21,676 nt of DNA from DAOVQB01 sp023128935 (GTDB lineage Bacteria > Eisenbacteria > RBG-16-71-46 > CAIMUX01 > WJJG01). The position numbers were made by a program, and so were the translations under genes. Positions within the stretch are counted from its first letter, which is position 1. The number at the start of each line of letters is the position of its first letter. The notes under the pieces are model-generated. The model had not been told where the DNA came from and did not search any database. It saw only the letters and a list, made by a program, of their open reading frames with translations. This document shows, in pieces, positions 7,098 to 14,353 of the stretch. The DNA lies in the NCBI GenBank assembly GCA_030628905.1, contig DAOVQB010000065.1, positions 1 to 21,676 on the forward strand, written 5' to 3'.

Positions 7098-8300
7098 ATG
7101 CCGGATCAGGCTTCTGCCGGGAGAGAGGCAAAGGCAGATCTCAGAATCGTCATGCACACGGGCGGCCCGCCGGAGAACGAGATCCAGATCACAAGCTCCG
7201 CCGGCCGGCTCTTTGGAGAGCGCATCCGCGAGGTTGTCCAATTCACCCTTCAAGCGCTGGGCGTCAAGAACACGCGGGTGGAGGTTTTCGATCGCGCCGC
7301 ATTCGACTGGGTCATCATGGCACGTGTCGAGACGGCAGCCAAACGCCTCTGCCCTGACTTGAGTACAGAAGCGCTCCCCGAGGCGATTGCAGATCCCAAG
7401 CCGACGGTGCGGGATCGCATGCGCCGCTCGCGGCTCTACCTGCCCGGCAACAACCCGGATCTGATGACCAACGCCGGGCTTTTTGCGCCAGACGGGATCA
7501 TTCTGGACCTTGAGGATTCCGTCTCACCGGCCGAGAAAGACTCCGCCCGGATCCTTGTCCGCAATGCCCTGCGCGCGGTGGATTTCGGAGGCGCAGAACG
7601 GATGGTGCGTATCAATCCCCTGCCGGAGGGGCTGAACGATCTGCCTGCCCTTGTACCTCACCACGTGAATATGGTTTTGGTGCCCAAGGCCGAGAGCGGT
7701 GCCAATGTGGCCGAGATCGTGAACGCCATCAATCAGATTGCCACCCGCCATAACATCCAAGACCCGATCTGGATCATGCCGATCCTTGAGACTGCCAAGG
7801 GCGTTTGGCGTGCATATGAGATTGCCTCGGCTTCGGATCAGGTTGCTGCCATTACCTTCGGTGCGGAGGATTTCACGCGTGACGTACAGGCCGAACGGAC
7901 AGTGGAGGGCAGGGAGAGTTTCGTTGCCCGCTCGATGGTGGTTCTGGGAGCCCGCGCAGCAGGTGTCCAACCAATCGACACGGTATTCTCAGACGTAGAG
8001 AATGAAGAGGGTCTCCGCTCCAGCACAAAGGAAGCGATCTCGCTGGGCTTCGAAGGCAAGGGCTGTATCCATCCCAGGCAGATTGCGGTCTTGCACGACG
8101 CCTTCCAGCCGGAGGAGGCAGACATCATTCATGCGCTGAAGGTCAAAGCCGCCATGGATGAAGCGCAGCGGATGGGAGCAAGTGTCATCAGTCTGGGGAC
8201 GAAAATGATCGATCCGCCCGTGGTCGCACGCGCGCTCCGCGTGCTGCGGGTGGCCGAGGAGATGGGCATCGACATTAACGGGCTGAAACCCGCGGGCTGA
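7098..8300 (+). CDS. citE: Citrate lyase acyl-carrier (CitD)-beta subunit (CitE) fusion; CitD serine missing
   Basis: A protein of 400 aa, longer than CitE alone (about 290). AAGGAGG five bases before ATG 7098 fixes the start. Residues 1-90 match CitD in pattern (EIQITSSAGRLFGERIR, AFDWVIMARVETAAKR). Residues from about 110 are CitE of the HpcH/HpaI superfamily: SRLYLPGNNP, LDLEDSV with E139/D140, MVRINPLPEG, VLVPKAES, MPILETAKG and FGAEDFTRD. CitE cleaves citryl thioester to acetyl thioester and oxaloacetate. In CitD the phosphoribosyl-dephospho-CoA arm is attached to a serine in AGTLES(S/G)D; here the matching stretch is AGREAKAD, so Lys12/Ala13 replace it. That argues for use of free CoA thioesters. 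The stop overlaps the next gene's ATG by one base. No citC, citX or citG lies nearby. Confidence 0.88.
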   Translation: MPDQASAGREAKADLRIVMHTGGPPENEIQITSSAGRLFGERIREVVQFTLQALGVKNTRVEVFDRAAFDWVIMARVETAAKRLCPDLSTEALPEAIADPKPTVRDRMRRSRLYLPGNNPDLMTNAGLFAPDGIILDLEDSVSPAEKDSARILVRNALRAVDFGGAERMVRINPLPEGLNDLPALVPHHVNMVLVPKAESGANVAEIVNAINQIATRHNIQDPIWIMPILETAKGVWRAYEIASASDQVAAITFGAEDFTRDVQAERTVEGRESFVARSMVVLGARAAGVQPIDTVFSDVENEEGLRSSTKEAISLGFEGKGCIHPRQIAVLHDAFQPEEADIIHALKVKAAMDEAQRMGASVISLGTKMIDPPVVARALRVLRVAEEMGIDINGLKPAG

Positions 8301-9883
8301 TGACGCTGAGGGAAAACAAGCCAGAGGAGGAAATGCCAGTGGCCGAAATGGTCAAGAACGCCGTTGGGCGCCTCGTACCAACTGAGGTCAACGGAAAAGC
8401 CCAGACCCCATTTCTGGGAGTTGGCAAGTTCGAGCCAACGGGTCGCAAGGTCGCCCCACCCATCCGGGCCTGCCACCAATACGCGCTGGACAAACGCGCC
8501 CCCAGTATGCGCGCCGCGCTTGAGAAGATTGGCCTGCGCGATGGCATGACCATCGGGATGCACCATCACATGCGCAATGGTGATCAGGTGGCCGTTGCTC
8601 TCTTCGACACCATCGCGGAGATGGGCATCAAGGACATTCTCTTTGCTCCCTCAGCTGTCTTCCCCTGCCATGAACCGCTGATCAAATATCTCGAGAACGG
8701 TGTTATCCACCACATCGAGGGTTCAATGAATGGCCCGGTGGGTAAGTTCGCCAGCGAAGGCAATATGCGCGGCATGGGGATCCTGCGTTCCCACGGGGGG
8801 CGTTATCAGGCCATCCAGGACGGGGATCTCCACATCGATGTCGGCATCATCCCGGCCCCTTCGGCGGACATACTGGGCAACGCGACAGGGGCCTATGGTC
8901 CCTCAGCCTGCGGCTCTCTTGGCTTTGCGCTGGCTGATTCCCAGTATGCCGATCATGTCATCGTAGTCACTGATAACATCGTCGAGGTGCCCTGTTTGCC
9001 CTGGGAGATCCAGGGGATGAATGTCGATGTGGTCGTGGAGATGGAGAAGATCGGCGACCCGGCCAAGATCGTATCGGGAACCACAAGGCTAACCAAGAGC
9101 CCCACGCGACTCCTCATCGCCAAGTGTGTAGCCGATTTCATCGAAGCCGCCGGGTACTTGGGCAAACCCTTCCAGGCCGGCGCCGGGGGTATCTCCCTGG
9201 CCGCACTGGCCTACATCGCCGACCGCATGCGCGAGAAGGGTCTTAGGGCCCCATTCGCGCGGGGTGGATCCACCAAGGTGCTGGTGGATATGCTCAATGA
9301 AGGACTGATCGGCGCGATCCTGGATGGTCAGACCTTTGACCTGGATGCCGTCAAATCAATCGGCGAGCACCCGCGTCACGTTCCCACGACCCCCTTTACC
9401 AGCTACAACTACCACGGCAAGGGCAACTGGGCCCCGTATGTAGCCACGTCTGTTCTGGGCGCAACAGAGGTGGATGTCAAGTTCCAAGCCAATGTTGTCA
9501 CGCACTCCGATGGTTACCTGCTACACGGAATCGGCGGATGGCAGAACACACTCTTTGGCGAATGCTCAATCCTGGCCTTCCCGCTCTTCCGCGGACGCAT
9601 CCCAATCGTCATGGAGAAGGTGACTACTGTCACGGCACCCAGCGAGATGATCAGTGTCGTGATCACCGAGCGTGGCATCGCCGTCAACCCACAGCGCGCT
9701 GACATCCTCGAGCGCGTGAAGGGCAAGGGATTGCCCCTGGTTACGATTGAGGAGCTCTACGAGACGGGGCACAAGATGTGCGGCAAGCCCCAGCCGCCCG
9801 ATATCGACCGCCATCACCCGATCGCGGTAGTCAAGTGGGTGGATGGAACACTGATCGATACGGTCTATAAAGTGAACTCATAG
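8300..9883 (+). CDS. citF: Citrate lyase alpha subunit (citrate CoA/ACP-transferase)
   Basis: About 527 aa from ATG 8300, whose A is the last base of the upstream TGA (TGATG coupling). A strong AGGAGG at 8325-8330 sits eight bases before an in-frame GTG at 8339, so the real start may be 8339; ATG 8333 is too close to it. The body is a clear CitF: LRDGMTIGMHHHMRNGD, GPVGKFASEGNMRG, NATGAYGPSACGSLGFAL, VLGATEVDVKFQANVVTHSDG, PLFRGRIPIVMEKVTTVT and ITERGIAVNPQRAD. CitF moves the thioester carrier from acetate to citrate, making the citryl thioester that CitE cleaves. It is cytoplasmic and forms a complex with the preceding fusion. In this setting it may act as an acetyl-CoA:citrate CoA-transferase, which is inference from the altered CitD domain. 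Confidence 0.92.
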   Translation: MTLRENKPEEEMPVAEMVKNAVGRLVPTEVNGKAQTPFLGVGKFEPTGRKVAPPIRACHQYALDKRAPSMRAALEKIGLRDGMTIGMHHHMRNGDQVAVALFDTIAEMGIKDILFAPSAVFPCHEPLIKYLENGVIHHIEGSMNGPVGKFASEGNMRGMGILRSHGGRYQAIQDGDLHIDVGIIPAPSADILGNATGAYGPSACGSLGFALADSQYADHVIVVTDNIVEVPCLPWEIQGMNVDVVVEMEKIGDPAKIVSGTTRLTKSPTRLLIAKCVADFIEAAGYLGKPFQAGAGGISLAALAYIADRMREKGLRAPFARGGSTKVLVDMLNEGLIGAILDGQTFDLDAVKSIGEHPRHVPTTPFTSYNYHGKGNWAPYVATSVLGATEVDVKFQANVVTHSDGYLLHGIGGWQNTLFGECSILAFPLFRGRIPIVMEKVTTVTAPSEMISVVITERGIAVNPQRADILERVKGKGLPLVTIEELYETGHKMCGKPQPPDIDRHHPIAVVKWVDGTLIDTVYKVNS

Positions 9884-9991
9884 TCACACATTGCACTGCC
9901 CCCTGTAGACTGGTAGACTCTGTGAAGATAGGAGCTGCCGCAACCAAACGTGCACCTTACGCTCTGCACGCTCATGGGGGGGGAATCCATT

Positions 9992-11434
9992 ATGAAATTC
10001 AAGAAGCTTCCTGCCGTCCTCACTCTGATTCTAATCCTTGCGCCTCTCGCCTCCGCTGACTGGCAAAGCGTGCAACTTACCGACAATAGCTATGCAGAGT
10101 CCATGCCTTCAATAGATCTAGATCCATTCGATATCCCCCATTTTGCGTGGTGTTCCAATGACGATGGCGACTATGACATCTATTACTTGACTGAACCTAC
10201 TGGAATCCCCCTCAAGACTACGGACAATAACACCAACGATCTGTATCCTTGTCTACAGGTGGACCGAACGGGCAACGCACACATTGGTTTTAAGGGATAT
10301 GACGGCCATGACTATGAGGAATACTATATAACCAACATCGGTGGCAGCTTTTGTGAACCCATACAGGTCAGCTTCACAAGCACCGACGTCGGTGTATTTG
10401 TGCCCGACCGCTCATGTTTGGCGGTTGATTCAACGGGCGTCGTCCATATCGTCTACAAGTACGGCTACTATGAATACGGTAACTGGGACATCTACTACGT
10501 GAACAATGAGGGCGGATCTTTCGGAGAACCAACCAGAATCACCGACGGTGGCGGAGCGACAAGCTACGTTCGACCTTCCTTCGCCTTAGACCGCGATGCC
10601 TTTGTCCATGTGGCATTCGAAGATGGAGCCGGCATTATCTACACAAACAACACGGGTGGTTCTTTTGACACCTTGCAGGTTGTCAGTCAAGGCGCGCTCA
10701 AGTGGCACGCTTCGCTGGGAATTGATGCCAACAACCGCGCTCACATCTCGTTCGCTGGATACCATGGCGGAGTTTACTATGTCAATAACGTGAGCGGCAG
10801 CTTCAGTTCGCAGTTGCTCCTTTCTGGGGACAATGGTGTGAACGGGCCAACAAGCCTTTCAATAGACGATTCAGGTCATATTCACGTTGCCTACGTGGGC
10901 GGGATCTTCGGAAACACGAATTCCCAGGAGTTGTACTACCTGAACAATTGCACTGGTCCTTTCGGGAACCCGGAGCAGATCACCTACAACAGTGAGCACA
11001 CAACGCAGATATCCTCGTGTGTTGATGCTACCGGCGCTTGTCATATAGCGTACTTGGAAGGATTTTATGGTAGCAATGACTATGAGGTCTGGTACACGAC
11101 GAATGGGGAATATGCTGAGATCCCTGTCGACACATACGACTCAGAGGGCTGTGCGCAGTCCTCTCTGCTGCTACAGAATTGCCCGAATCCGTTCTATTCA
11201 ATGACCAAGATACGGTACGCTCTGCCTAAGGAGTCAAATGTTGTGCTTTCAATCCATGACATCCTTGGGAAGGAGATCGCGAGATTGGTTGATGGCTGTC
11301 AAAGACCCGGCTCGTACGCGGTCAGTTGGGATGGAAGGGGCGCCCGCGGGAAAGAACTGCCAGTGGGGGTGTATTTCTGTAGGATCATCACTGATGGTGG
11401 CATCGCGACACGCCGAGTAATCCTGCAGAAATAG
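9992..11434 (+). CDS. Secreted seven-bladed beta-propeller protein with C-terminal sorting domain
   Basis: A protein of 480 aa from ATG 9992, which lies six bases after a G-rich ribosome site and begins a signal peptide (MKFKKLPAVLTLILILAPL, cleavage after ASA at residue 22). An in-frame ATG at 9950 would bury the signal. Seven blade motifs follow, each with a core like VDSTGVVHIVY: IDLDPFDIPHFAW, VDRTGNAHIGF, VDSTGVVHIVY, LDRDAFVHVAF, IDANNRAHISF, IDDSGHIHVAY and VDATGACHIAY. Most are followed by a YY[VIL][TN]N..GSF strand. Residues 392-480 form a sorting domain with CPNPFYSMTKIRYALP, SWDGRGARGKELPVGVYF and RRVILQK. The protein is likely exported and cell-surface associated. No catalytic site is recognised. 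It is a standalone gene between the citrate lyase pair and the ArsR-type regulator. Confidence 0.85.
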   Translation: MKFKKLPAVLTLILILAPLASADWQSVQLTDNSYAESMPSIDLDPFDIPHFAWCSNDDGDYDIYYLTEPTGIPLKTTDNNTNDLYPCLQVDRTGNAHIGFKGYDGHDYEEYYITNIGGSFCEPIQVSFTSTDVGVFVPDRSCLAVDSTGVVHIVYKYGYYEYGNWDIYYVNNEGGSFGEPTRITDGGGATSYVRPSFALDRDAFVHVAFEDGAGIIYTNNTGGSFDTLQVVSQGALKWHASLGIDANNRAHISFAGYHGGVYYVNNVSGSFSSQLLLSGDNGVNGPTSLSIDDSGHIHVAYVGGIFGNTNSQELYYLNNCTGPFGNPEQITYNSEHTTQISSCVDATGACHIAYLEGFYGSNDYEVWYTTNGEYAEIPVDTYDSEGCAQSSLLLQNCPNPFYSMTKIRYALPKESNVVLSIHDILGKEIARLVDGCQRPGSYAVSWDGRGARGKELPVGVYFCRIITDGGIATRRVILQK

Positions 11435-11467
11435 GGACATATGGGTCAACTGTGGGATCCACTGGTA

Positions 11468-11511
11468 GCCGGGAACACCGGCGTTAGTTCGTACGTCCTG
11501 GCCTGACGTGC
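11468..11511 (+). terminator. Two hairpins downstream of the propeller gene, without U-tract
   Basis: GCCGG-gaaca-CCGGC (11468-11482) is a perfect 5-bp stem. GTACGTC-n7-GACGTGC (11491-11511) makes a 7-bp stem with one G-T pair. They start 34 bp after the stop codon. Neither is followed by a T-run, so this is at best a non-canonical terminator or an mRNA 3-prime stabiliser. Confidence 0.3.
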
Positions 11512-11570
11512 GTCTAGCCAGAGACTGCATGATCGGGCTCCGTCTAGCCAGAAACTGCATGATCGGGCAT
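11511..11570. repeat. Imperfect tandem duplication, 30 bp x 2
   Basis: Units 11511-11540 and 11541-11570 both begin CGTCTAGCCAGA and contain ACTGCATGATCGGGC. They differ at three positions (27 of 30 identical). They lie between the propeller gene and the ArsR-type gene and are followed at once by a second, unrelated repeat pair. Confidence 0.9.
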
Positions 11571-11600
11571 TGTAGTCCTCCCGTCTTTATCGGTTGAGCG

Positions 11601-11668
11601 TCACGTGTGAGCCTCAGCACTAGTTCCGCCTTTGAGAGTCACATGTGAGCCTCAGCACTAGTTCTGCC
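11601..11668. repeat. Direct repeat pair, 30 bp each, 8-bp spacer, with palindromic heads
   Basis: Units 11601-11630 and 11639-11668 share TCAC[GA]TGTGAGCCTCAGCA and the rest of the 30 bp with two mismatches, 38 bp apart. The head of the second copy, TCACATGTGA (11639-11648), is a perfect 10-bp palindrome; in the first it is TCACGTGTGA, containing CACGTG. The pair ends about 20 bp upstream of the -35 box of the ArsR-type gene, so these could be regulator sites. Confidence 0.85.
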
Positions 11669-11688
11669 GTCGGGTTACAATTTTTCTC

Positions 11689-11716
11689 TTGACATATAAA
11701 GATATGTTGATATATT
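11689..11716 (+). promoter_or_regulatory. Strong promoter of the ArsR-methyltransferase gene; implies a leaderless mRNA
   Basis: TTGACA (11689-11694) is a perfect -35 and TATATT (11711-11716) a near-perfect -10, with 16 bp between. Transcription should start near 11722-11724. The start codons available are ATG 11718 and ATG 11724, so the message would have no leader. There is no Shine-Dalgarno sequence upstream. Confidence 0.7.
11694..11713. promoter_or_regulatory. 20-bp dyad operator, probably bound by the ArsR-type regulator
   Basis: The sequence reads ATAT-AAAG-ATAT-GTTG-ATAT. It differs at two positions from the perfect palindrome ATAT-CAAG-ATAT-CTTG-ATAT. It fills the space between the -35 and -10 boxes and overlaps both. 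A dimeric winged-helix repressor bound here would block RNA polymerase, so autoregulation is the simplest reading. Confidence 0.6.
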
Positions 11717-11717
11717 T

Positions 11718-12704
11718 ATGCCCATGGTCGAAGGATTAGTGGATGCACTTAGGGCGCTGGCAGATCCCCTGCGCCTCCGAATGGTGGCAATCCTGAGCCA
11801 GGAGGAACTGGCGGTGGGTGAACTGGCCGATGTGCTGGGGATGTCCCAGCCGCGGATCTCCCACCATCTCAAGGTGTTGCGGGAGTCCGGCTTGATCCGG
11901 GTCCGCCGCGAGGGAGCCTGGACATTCTGCAGTCTGATGGCACCTGGGGGCGAAAACCCTGGACCGGGACTGCTGCGTGCCATGGAACCCTGGGCGAACG
12001 CGGTGACCCCCGGCCCGGGCGATCTGGAGAAGCTCAAGCAGGTGCTCGAGGCTCGGCGCGAGAGATCCCGAAGCTTCTTTGAAGAAGCCGCAGGCCGCTG
12101 GGAAAGCCTCGAACCCCGCTTCGAAGGAAGCGGACTGCGTCACCAGGCCCTCTCGCTCTTGCTTCCCGGGGCTGCGGTGCTAGCGGACGTCGGTTGCGGA
12201 AGCGGGTTCATGGCAGAAACGCTCGCCACCCGGGCCAGCAAGGTCATCCTCATAGACCACTCGCCAGCCATGCTGGAGAAGGCCCGCGCGCAGCTCGGGG
12301 AGGACAAGCCCGCGGTTCTGGAATTCCGAGTGGGCGAACTCGACCATTTGCCGCTGGCGGACAATGAGGTGGATGGCGCATTCGTAAACCTCGTTCTGCA
12401 TCACGCGCCGGACCTGAAGAGCACACTCGGAGAGCTGAGCAGGGCAATCCGCCCGGGAGGCGCGCTGGTGATCTCAGACCTCTTGCCCCACGAAGAGGAT
12501 TGGTTACGCGAGGAGCACGCAGACCTCAGGCTGGGCCTGGAACCGGGGGAACTGGACGGGTTGGCCCGCAGCGCAGGCTTCACGGCAGTACGCGTCGAGG
12601 GAGGAGTGGATCAGCTCCGTGTGAGGGCCAGAGGGGGGCAAGAAGCCGTTCTGCCTCTCTTTGTCATGAGGGCACAGAAGGCACCGCAAGCTGTGTCTCC
12701 GTAG
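11718..12704 (+). CDS. ArsR-type HTH regulator fused to a SAM-dependent methyltransferase domain (SahR-like)
   Basis: A protein of 328 aa from ATG 11718, or 326 from ATG 11724. Residues 1-80 are an ArsR-family winged helix (ALADPLRLRMVAIL, LADVLGMSQPRISHHLKVL, GLIRVRREGAWTFCSL) without the cysteine metal site of arsenic sensors. After a linker, residues 150-310 are a class I methyltransferase: DVGCGSG at 157-163, VILIDHSPAMLEKAR, and LPLADNEVDGAFVNLVLHH. Such fusions and their SahR relatives in Proteobacteria control SAM-cycle genes. The next gene, 80 bp on, is SAH hydrolase, so the methyltransferase fold probably senses SAM or SAH rather than methylating a substrate; this is inference. A dyad in its own promoter suggests autorepression. 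Confidence 0.85.
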   Translation: MPMVEGLVDALRALADPLRLRMVAILSQEELAVGELADVLGMSQPRISHHLKVLRESGLIRVRREGAWTFCSLMAPGGENPGPGLLRAMEPWANAVTPGPGDLEKLKQVLEARRERSRSFFEEAAGRWESLEPRFEGSGLRHQALSLLLPGAAVLADVGCGSGFMAETLATRASKVILIDHSPAMLEKARAQLGEDKPAVLEFRVGELDHLPLADNEVDGAFVNLVLHHAPDLKSTLGELSRAIRPGGALVISDLLPHEEDWLREEHADLRLGLEPGELDGLARSAGFTAVRVEGGVDQLRVRARGGQEAVLPLFVMRAQKAPQAVSP

Positions 12705-12784
12705 GTGCATCTGGACGATAGAGGACGGGCGGGCGGTAGATGACCCCCGCTGTGACAAGTAACCCAATATGATATGAGGTGGTC

Positions 12785-14218
12785 ATGTCCCAAGTAGCCG
12801 TTGCCAATACTGTCAACTTCAAGATCAAGGATCCGTCCCTGGCCGATTGGGGGCGCAAGGAGATCATTCTGGCCGAGGCCGAGATGCCGGGCTTGATGGC
12901 GGTGCGAGAGAAATACGGCCAGCAGAAACCACTTGCTGGACTCCGCGTCACCGGGTCGCTCCACATGACAATCCAGACCGCGGTCCTGATCGAAACCCTC
13001 CAGACACTGGGAGCTGAGGTACGCTGGGCCAGCTGCAACATCTACTCAACACAGGACCACGCCGCTGCAGCCATCGCCAAAGAAGGTGTCTCCGTCTTTG
13101 CATGGAAGGGTGAGACGCTGGAAGACTACTGGTGGTGCACTTCCCAAGCCCTCGGTTTCTCAGGCGGCAAGGGGCCGAATCTCATCGTGGATGACGGAGG
13201 CGATGCTACGCTCATGGTTCACATGGGCTACGAGCTTGAACAGCATTACAAGAACCACGGCTCCTACCCCGAGTGGCAGCTCGAGGGAGAGGACGCGATC
13301 GAACTGGCAAAGGCCTTGAAGAAGATGCACAAAGAGAACCCCGAGCGGTGGACCCGGGCAGCCAAGGAGATCATCGGTGTCTCCGAAGAGACCACCACCG
13401 GCGTACACCGCCTCTATCAGAGCATGGAAAAGGGCACCCTCCTTTTCCCCGCCTACAATGTGAACGATTCGGTAACCAAATCCAAGTTCGACAACCTCTA
13501 CGGTTGCCGCGAGTCCCTGGCAGACGGTATCAAGCGCGCCACGGACATCATGGTCGCCGGCAAGGTCGTCCTGCTCTGTGGGTACGGGGATGTAGGCAAA
13601 GGGTGCGCACAGTCTATGCGCGGATTCGGTGCCCGCGTTCTGATCACAGAGATCGACCCGATCTGTGCACTCCAGGCTGCTATGGAGGGCTTTGAAGTAA
13701 CGACCATCGAGGCCGCCTTGCCCGAAGCCGACATCATTATCACCAGTACCGGCAACTGTGATGTGATCACAGCCGACCACATGCTGGGGATGAAGGATAG
13801 GTCAATCGTCTGCAACATCGGTCACTTCGATAACGAGATCCAGGTCTCGGCGATGAAGGCTCTGCCCGGCATGGTGCACAAGCCGATCAAGGACCAAGTG
13901 GACCAATACATCTTCCCCGACGGCCACAGCATCATCTTGCTTGCCGACGGCCGGCTCGTCAATCTGGGCTGCGCCACAGGTCACCCCTCATTTGTGATGA
14001 GCAGTTCCTTCACGAATCAGATCCTGGCCCAGATCGCTCTGGCCGAGCAGAGGCCAAAGGTGGGCGTCTACCTGCTTCCCAAGACGCTGGACGAGGAAGT
14101 GGCGCGATTCCACCTGCAGAAGCTGGGCATTAAATTGACGCGCATGACCCAAAAACAGGCCGACTACATCGGCGTGCCGATTGACGGGCCATTCAAGCCC
14201 GATTACTACCGCTATTAG
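12785..14218 (+). CDS. ahcY: Adenosylhomocysteinase (S-adenosylhomocysteine hydrolase)
   Basis: A protein of 477 aa. ATG 12785 follows GAGG with five bases between; GTG 12779 in frame is less likely. Signature stretches are SCNIYSTQDHAAAAI, LYGCRESLADGIKRATDIM, the NAD-binding GYGDVGKG at 266-273, IVCNIGHFDNEIQ, and the C-terminal PFKPDYYRY. The length and the extra segment around LEQHYKNHGSYPEWQLEG mark the long bacterial type. The cytoplasmic tetramer uses bound NAD to split SAH into adenosine and homocysteine, relieving inhibition of methyltransferases and feeding methionine resynthesis. It lies 80 bp behind the SahR-like regulator on the same strand and is probably read from the same promoter. 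Confidence 0.97.
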   Translation: MSQVAVANTVNFKIKDPSLADWGRKEIILAEAEMPGLMAVREKYGQQKPLAGLRVTGSLHMTIQTAVLIETLQTLGAEVRWASCNIYSTQDHAAAAIAKEGVSVFAWKGETLEDYWWCTSQALGFSGGKGPNLIVDDGGDATLMVHMGYELEQHYKNHGSYPEWQLEGEDAIELAKALKKMHKENPERWTRAAKEIIGVSEETTTGVHRLYQSMEKGTLLFPAYNVNDSVTKSKFDNLYGCRESLADGIKRATDIMVAGKVVLLCGYGDVGKGCAQSMRGFGARVLITEIDPICALQAAMEGFEVTTIEAALPEADIIITSTGNCDVITADHMLGMKDRSIVCNIGHFDNEIQVSAMKALPGMVHKPIKDQVDQYIFPDGHSIILLADGRLVNLGCATGHPSFVMSSSFTNQILAQIALAEQRPKVGVYLLPKTLDEEVARFHLQKLGIKLTRMTQKQADYIGVPIDGPFKPDYYRY

Positions 14219-14232
14219 ATTCTCGCCCCGCG

Positions 14233-14260
14233 CCGCGAGTGGGACGCGCCCCGCTCGCGG
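14233..14260 (+). terminator. GC-rich hairpin after ahcY, no U-tract
   Basis: CCGCGAG (14233-14239) pairs perfectly with CTCGCGG (14254-14260). Inside it GGG and CCC can extend the stem. It begins 14 bp after the ahcY stop. The lack of a following T-run makes intrinsic termination doubtful. Confidence 0.35.
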
Positions 14261-14353
14261 GCGGAGCTCTCCCCGATAAAGCCGGAGGAGGAAGTCCGCA
14301 GGAGACGCGTAAGACGGGTTCGCCGGACGGGTACGACGATTGTGGAGCCAGCG

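Noticed and set aside
12768..12773. TATGAT, a -10-like hexamer just before ahcY
   Set aside because: No -35 at proper spacing, and a start site there would cut off the ahcY ribosome site; read-through from the ArsR-type gene is simpler.
14281..14300. GAGGAAGTCC resembling the conserved start of RNase P RNA
   Set aside because: Only about 135 bp lie between ahcY and the next gene, and the rest of an RNase P RNA is absent.
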